Part shown: positions 43,953-47,486 of the stretch, in pieces
Layout of the letters: each line of letters begins with the position of its first letter
Position numbering within the stretch: position 1 is the first letter of the stretch
Assembly: GCA_937958015.1 (NCBI GenBank)
Contig: CALGOA010000040.1
Coordinates: forward strand, 1 to 47,486
Reading direction: 5' to 3'
Source: an uncultured Acidimicrobiales bacterium
GTDB taxonomy: Bacteria > Actinomycetota > Acidimicrobiia > Acidimicrobiales > SZUA-35
DNA length: 47,486 nt
Position numbers and translations under genes: made by a program
The notes under the pieces: model-generated
What the model was told of the DNA's origin: nothing
The model's input: the letters and a program-made list of their open reading frames with translations, nothing else
Database searches by the model: none

Positions 43953-44422
43953 TGGTGCGCTCCCTCTGAGGTCATGGTGAGCAGGTCGTTGAGCAACTCG
44001 GAGGGCTGTATCCCGATACAGACATCGTCTTCGAGGAGCAACGGCGAGCGGTGGGTGAGCAACTCGGCGCTCATGCCGAGCTTGGGGTGCGATGGCGTCC
44101 TCACGGCGAACGATCCCTCGCCCACGTCGAGAATCGTCGCGAAGTGATCCCGGAATTGCTCGAGATCGCTGTTCGATGTCGCCGGTGTAGCAGTGCACCA
44201 TTCGGTCACGTCGTACAGCGGCAGCAGGACACCCCGAACGGCTACGGCACCAAGAAGCAAACGAGATACTCGGGGCAGTGCGGTGATGGAAACCACCGCG
44301 ACGATTTCACGAACGCTGCTCGAATCGATGACCAGCCGATGACCCTCAAGATCGAGCACAACAACGAGTCGTTCATCGCCAACAACGGGGGCGGCCGGAC
44401 TTGCGTCGATCAGGTTCTCCAT
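43949..44422 (-). CDS. cheW: CheW coupling protein
   Basis: A 157-aa SH3-like adaptor joining the receptor to CheA. It has [41 protein letters not shown] and, near the C-terminus, [19 protein letters not shown] 44422 is chosen over GTG 44434 because GGAGG lies 5 nt before it. It is the first gene of the chemosensory operon. Confidence 0.88.
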   Translation of the reverse strand: MENLIDASPAAPVVGDERLVVVLDLEGHRLVIDSSSVREIVAVVSITALPRVSRLLLGAVAVRGVLLPLYDVTEWCTATPATSNSDLEQFRDHFATILDVGEGSFAVRTPSHPKLGMSAELLTHRSPLLLEDDVCIGIQPSELLNDLLTMTSEGAHQ

Positions 44423-44427
44423 AACGT

Positions 44428-44432
44428 CCTCC
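44428..44432 (-). promoter_or_regulatory. cheW: Shine-Dalgarno GGAGG of cheW
   Basis: Full GGAGG with a 5-nt spacer to ATG 44422. It is the only strong site at the head of the che operon; later genes rely on stop-start overlaps. Confidence 0.7.
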
Positions 44433-44515
44433 ACAGTGATGAGGCACCGCCGCGTCAGTTACGACCACGGGTAGTGCCTGACCCACGACTCCGAGCGCAA
44501 GTCTGCCCATGCTTA

Positions 44516-44529
44516 GACATGCATGTCAA
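44516..44529. promoter_or_regulatory. GACATGCATGTC palindrome overlapping TTGACA upstream of cheW
   Basis: A perfect 12-bp palindrome (44516-44527). On the minus strand it overlaps a consensus TTGACA (44524-44529), about 95-105 nt before cheW. The -10 at 17 nt is poor (GCAGAC). Candidate operator or promoter of the chemosensory operon. Confidence 0.4.
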
Positions 44530-44605
44530 CCTGTGGTGAAGGTTTGGGGTGAGGGAGCTGAGAGCACGCACGGACCGACGGCCACAACCCGTAGGTGAGA
44601 GTTTT

Positions 44606-47065
44606 CTACATCTGCAACGAATCGTTGAGCCACTCCGGAAGATCGTCCGTCGAGACCACGGCGGACCACTGTGTACTTCTGGTGAGGGCCACGAAGAGCA
44701 GAGCATCTCCACCGTCATCGGCCTGAAACAATCCGGGCTCCACGACGATCGCCACGTCGAATTCGAGGCCTCGACACTCGCGGGCCCGAACCGACATCAG
44801 GTCATATCCCGACGCCTCCGCTGCCGCACGACCCGCAGCACAGGCGCGTTCAACAACGGCGGCGATCTCATCGGGGGCGATACAGGCAACGGTGCGTTGC
44901 GCTGCGGTGGCAGGACGTTCGCGCAGGAGCCGTTCGATCGTTTCGGACAGATCCAACTCGAGCGATTCCACTTTGACCGCTGGGGTCGGGATGCCGGAGT
45001 GGCGAATGGCCGTGGGCATCGTGAGGTGGGGTGCGTACTGGGCCAACGCAGCAGCAGCGGGCACCAGAACCTCGTGGGGTGACCGGTAGTTGATCGACAA
45101 CTGCATCTCGTTGATCGGCCCAATCCTGGGAAGAATGTCCGACCACTTCTCGACCGGCGTAAGGGTCCGCTGCGCCAGGTCACCGACTGCGGTGATACAG
45201 CCGGGTTCGGCCCGCCGGACCACCATGCGCCATTCCATGGCGGACAGATCCTGAGCTTCGTCGACGATGACGTGCCCGAAGCGGAACGATCGCTCACCGG
45301 CCGCCAACTCGACCACGGTGGCGCCGTCGAGTTCGAGGTCGTCGACCACGTCGGGCGTCAATTCGGTTGGATCCACATCGCCGACCATGGCGGCGCGATC
45401 ACCTTTGAATCGGTCCACCATCGTGCCCGGATCAGGCGTGCCGTCGTCCTGAAGAGACTCGAGCGACTCGGCTTCGACCGAACCCTCGGATGGGGTCGTG
45501 TCGAGGTCGAGGGTTCCGACAACCCTCGACCCCCGGATGATGGTTCCGTCGTCGGACATGACCGACTCAGCTTCATCCAGTGCTTCGGCGAGCTCGAACT
45601 CGTCCTCTACGTCCCGCTCCCGACGTCGGCTGCTCTCGGTCAGTTCGACCGCCCGCTGTCCGAGCATCGACTGGAGTTCATCGAGCAGCGGAACATCGGC
45701 ATCGGACCACCGTCGCTTGGCGAGGTCACGCTCACGGGCTCGGGGTCGGGCGATCGACTCAATTTCTTCGGCGCACAGGTTGGCGGCTCGGCCAGCACTA
45801 CGTCGCAACGCCGAAGATCCGAGAACGTCGTTGAGACACTGTTCGGGGGTGAGGGTGGGCCAGTGGGCGAGCAGATATTTGCGCACATCGTCGTGTCGCA
45901 CGAACGACGCCGTGGCCTCTTCGACCGAGAAGAACGACGGGTCATACACCGCATCGACCAACGCATCGATCAGGCCGAGTCGGAACTGTTCGGCACCGTC
46001 GTTGTGGGTGGCGGTGCGTCGAGCTCGATCAAACAATCGCTGGCACAGCTTGGCGCTGAGCACCACGCGACGCGAGCCGTAGTACAGGCGGAGTCCGGTC
46101 GAGGGCCGCCGTTGGCGGTCGGCCACCGCTTGCACCAGGAACCGCCACATCTCGGGCTGGCCCTTGAGGCGAGCGACGGCGGCGGACTCTCGATGGCCTC
46201 GGATCGACGGAAACAGTTCGGCTGGGATGGCGCTCACCACGCCGGTTTCGCCGAGGCTGGGTAGAACGTTCGCCACGTAGCGAAGGAAACGTTTCGTAGG
46301 GCCAACGATGAGAACGCCGCGATCGGACAGTTCCTCCCGCTGGTCATACAGCAGGTAGGCGGCGCGATGGAGGGCAACGACGGTCTTCCCGGTTCCGGGC
46401 CCACCCTGCACGATCAACGGGACCGAAGCCGACGCCCGGATGATCGCGTCCTGCTCGGCCTGAATCATCGCCACGACCGGTTTCATCTGGCCCTGGGTTG
46501 GTGCGCTGACCGCAGCGAGTACGGCCGCTTCCCCTCGAAGGGTTGTGGCCTCGGTGAGGGCATCCAGATCCAGAACGTCGTCGGAGTATCCGGTCAACTC
46601 GGCGTCGGCCCCTCCGTCGCCGTAGTGAAACTGACGACGGGACCGAACCGAATGGCGGTCGAGCGGTGTGGCCCGATAGAACGGGACCGACGCCGGGGCT
46701 CGCCAGTCGATCAGCAGGGTGTCATCACCGTCGAACACGCTGAGTCGTCCGACGTAACTCTTCTCGCCATCGTCGGTGGCGAATCGGCCGAACGCCAACG
46801 CCGTTCCCTGACCCTCCAGTTCACGGACCCGATTGGCGGCATGCATGGCCCGAATAGCAGTCTGTCGAACCTGGGCGGCTCGAACCGCCGTGTCGGCTTC
46901 TGCATCTTCGTCAACGATGTCGCGAATACCCTCGGCCGCAGCGTCGGCTGCCTCTACCCCCAACAGCCGAGCAGACTCCTGTGCCCGTTCGACGTGGTCT
47001 CGATGGGCCGAGCGAACCGACGCCAGATACCGGCGCTCGGCATCGAGTTCGTCATCCGAAGCCAT
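44606..47065 (-). CDS. HelD/HelR-like RNA polymerase recycling ATPase (UvrD-type helicase)
   Basis: A superfamily I-type ATPase of 819 aa. The N-terminal helical region (about 1-90) resembles the coiled coil that HelD inserts into RNA polymerase. ATPase motifs: Walker A GGPGTGKTVVALHR, a split 1A domain, Walker B VIVDEAQDLSAMEW, NYRSPHEV, ARECRGLEFDVAIV and LFVALTRS. Known relatives release stalled RNA polymerase from DNA, and HelR-type members protect against rifamycins. It has an internal acidic segment of about 100 residues (about 480-580) rich in Asp, Glu and Ser. ATG 47065 follows TATCAT by 8 nt. Confidence 0.85.
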   Translation of the reverse strand: MASDDELDAERRYLASVRSAHRDHVERAQESARLLGVEAADAAAEGIRDIVDEDAEADTAVRAAQVRQTAIRAMHAANRVRELEGQGTALAFGRFATDDGEKSYVGRLSVFDGDDTLLIDWRAPASVPFYRATPLDRHSVRSRRQFHYGDGGADAELTGYSDDVLDLDALTEATTLRGEAAVLAAVSAPTQGQMKPVVAMIQAEQDAIIRASASVPLIVQGGPGTGKTVVALHRAAYLLYDQREELSDRGVLIVGPTKRFLRYVANVLPSLGETGVVSAIPAELFPSIRGHRESAAVARLKGQPEMWRFLVQAVADRQRRPSTGLRLYYGSRRVVLSAKLCQRLFDRARRTATHNDGAEQFRLGLIDALVDAVYDPSFFSVEEATASFVRHDDVRKYLLAHWPTLTPEQCLNDVLGSSALRRSAGRAANLCAEEIESIARPRARERDLAKRRWSDADVPLLDELQSMLGQRAVELTESSRRRERDVEDEFELAEALDEAESVMSDDGTIIRGSRVVGTLDLDTTPSEGSVEAESLESLQDDGTPDPGTMVDRFKGDRAAMVGDVDPTELTPDVVDDLELDGATVVELAAGERSFRFGHVIVDEAQDLSAMEWRMVVRRAEPGCITAVGDLAQRTLTPVEKWSDILPRIGPINEMQLSINYRSPHEVLVPAAAALAQYAPHLTMPTAIRHSGIPTPAVKVESLELDLSETIERLLRERPATAAQRTVACIAPDEIAAVVERACAAGRAAAEASGYDLMSVRARECRGLEFDVAIVVEPGLFQADDGGDALLFVALTRSTQWSAVVSTDDLPEWLNDSLQM

Positions 47066-47073
47066 CGCCCCCA

Positions 47074-47079
47074 ATGATA
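47074..47079 (-). promoter_or_regulatory. -10-like TATCAT before the HelD-like gene
   Basis: TATCAT ends 8 nt before ATG 47065 on the minus strand; probably leaderless or with a very short leader. Confidence 0.35.
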
Positions 47080-47101
47080 CTGGTGCGGTTCTGGGTGCCC
47101 C

Positions 47102-47486
47102 TCAGCCGGCGGCGCGCAGCAGTCGGGTGATCCCCGGGTTACCGCCCAGGGCAGAGGTGAGCGAGATCGGCAGTTCGTGCGCCAGGACGTCCCACATTCG
47201 ATCCAGTAGTTCGGCCTCCATCACATCGATCACCGTTGGATGTCCAGCGGCCGAACGTCGGAGTTGATCGGCGACCGACCGCACGCCAAGAAGGGTTGCC
47301 CCGACGCCCAGATCAAGTGGGGCGGCGCCGGCCGCGCGTGCGGCGCGAACGCGGTCTTCGGTGTCCATGGCGATCCGCTGCACCAGCTCGTCGACCAACT
47401 CGTCGTATTCGGCTCGGCCCGCCCTGGCATTGCGCAGCAGCAGGGTCTGGGTTGCGGACCGTCCCGCCCGCGAGGACAGATGCACG
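47102..47486 (-). CDS. unrecognised protein, partial at the window edge
   Basis: The frame is open from the right edge to a stop at 47102, with 127-128 visible residues. A GTG at 47485 could be the start, but the gene may well continue outside the window. The sequence is helical and Ala/Arg/Leu-rich (RNARAGRAEYDELVDELVQRI, DVMEAELLDRMWDVLAHELP when read in parts), with no motif I recognise and no membrane segment. It ends 36 nt before the HelD-like gene on the same strand. Confidence 0.45.
   Translation of the reverse strand, partial: VHLSSRAGRSATQTLLLRNARAGRAEYDELVDELVQRIAMDTEDRVRAARAAGAAPLDLGVGATLLGVRSVADQLRRSAAGHPTVIDVMEAELLDRMWDVLAHELPISLTSALGGNPGITRLLRAAG

Noticed and set aside
45272..46264. 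330-codon plus-strand frame
   Set aside because: Antisense shadow of the HelD-like gene in GC-rich DNA; no domain, signal or start site.

Overview
The window is GC-rich (about 60%), densely coded bacterial chromosome. Several things point to a high-GC Gram-positive actinobacterium, most plausibly of class Acidimicrobiia (Ilumatobacter-like marine or freshwater lineages): an FHA/EssC-type FtsK-SpoIIIE protein, the order infC-rpmI-rplT-trmH-pheS-pheT, a DUF1844 gene beside infC, a HelD/HelR-type RNA polymerase recycling ATPase, and many apparently leaderless GTG starts. The lineage is inferred from gene content; no rRNA or tRNA gene was seen.

Layout. 1-1861(-): N-terminal part of an FHA/FtsK-SpoIIIE protein, cut by the left edge. 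1962-6463: TPR membrane protein, convergent AAA+ ATPase, and a fused alpha-beta 2-oxoacid dehydrogenase E1. 6463-13385: HrpA helicase, PGPGW membrane protein, inorganic pyrophosphatase, uridine kinase, and a Cache-HAMP protein with no output domain. 13382-21486(-): translation operon infC-rpmI-rplT-trmH-pheS-pheT, then a repeat-rich spacer and an M3 oligoendopeptidase; DUF1844 lies upstream. 21540-24014(-): CHASE-like/GGDEF/EAL c-di-GMP enzyme. 24253-25449(+): a possible leaderless small ORF, then hisE-hisG. 25583-28971(-): mogA/moaB, ribD, ribBA and an Asp/Glu racemase-like gene. 29006-29860(-): PCuAC-type copper lipoprotein. 29989-33472(+): serA-serC-DUF1015. 33488-36475(-): receiver protein, def, fmt, rsmB. 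36627-44422(-): a complete chemosensory operon. 44606-47065(-): HelD/HelR-like ATPase. 47102-47486(-): an unrecognised partial gene.

The most unusual system is the chemosensory operon cheW-mcp-cheR-cheA-cheC-cheB-mscS. The first six genes are chained by 4-nt ATGA/GTGA overlaps, and cheB overlaps the last gene by 14 nt. That last gene encodes one polypeptide with an MscS-type channel, a cyclic-nucleotide-binding-like domain and a C-terminal CheY-like receiver. There are no flagellar or pilus genes and no free CheY inside the operon, so the natural reading is that CheA phosphorylates an ion channel. CheC would dephosphorylate it, and CheR with a receiver-less CheB would adapt a soluble PAS receptor.

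Two other signals stand out. A run of leading genes has a TANNNT or CACAAT hexamer 6-8 nt before the start codon and no Shine-Dalgarno (SD) sequence, which suggests leaderless transcripts. The pheT-pepF spacer holds four copies of one motif arranged as nested inverted repeats.
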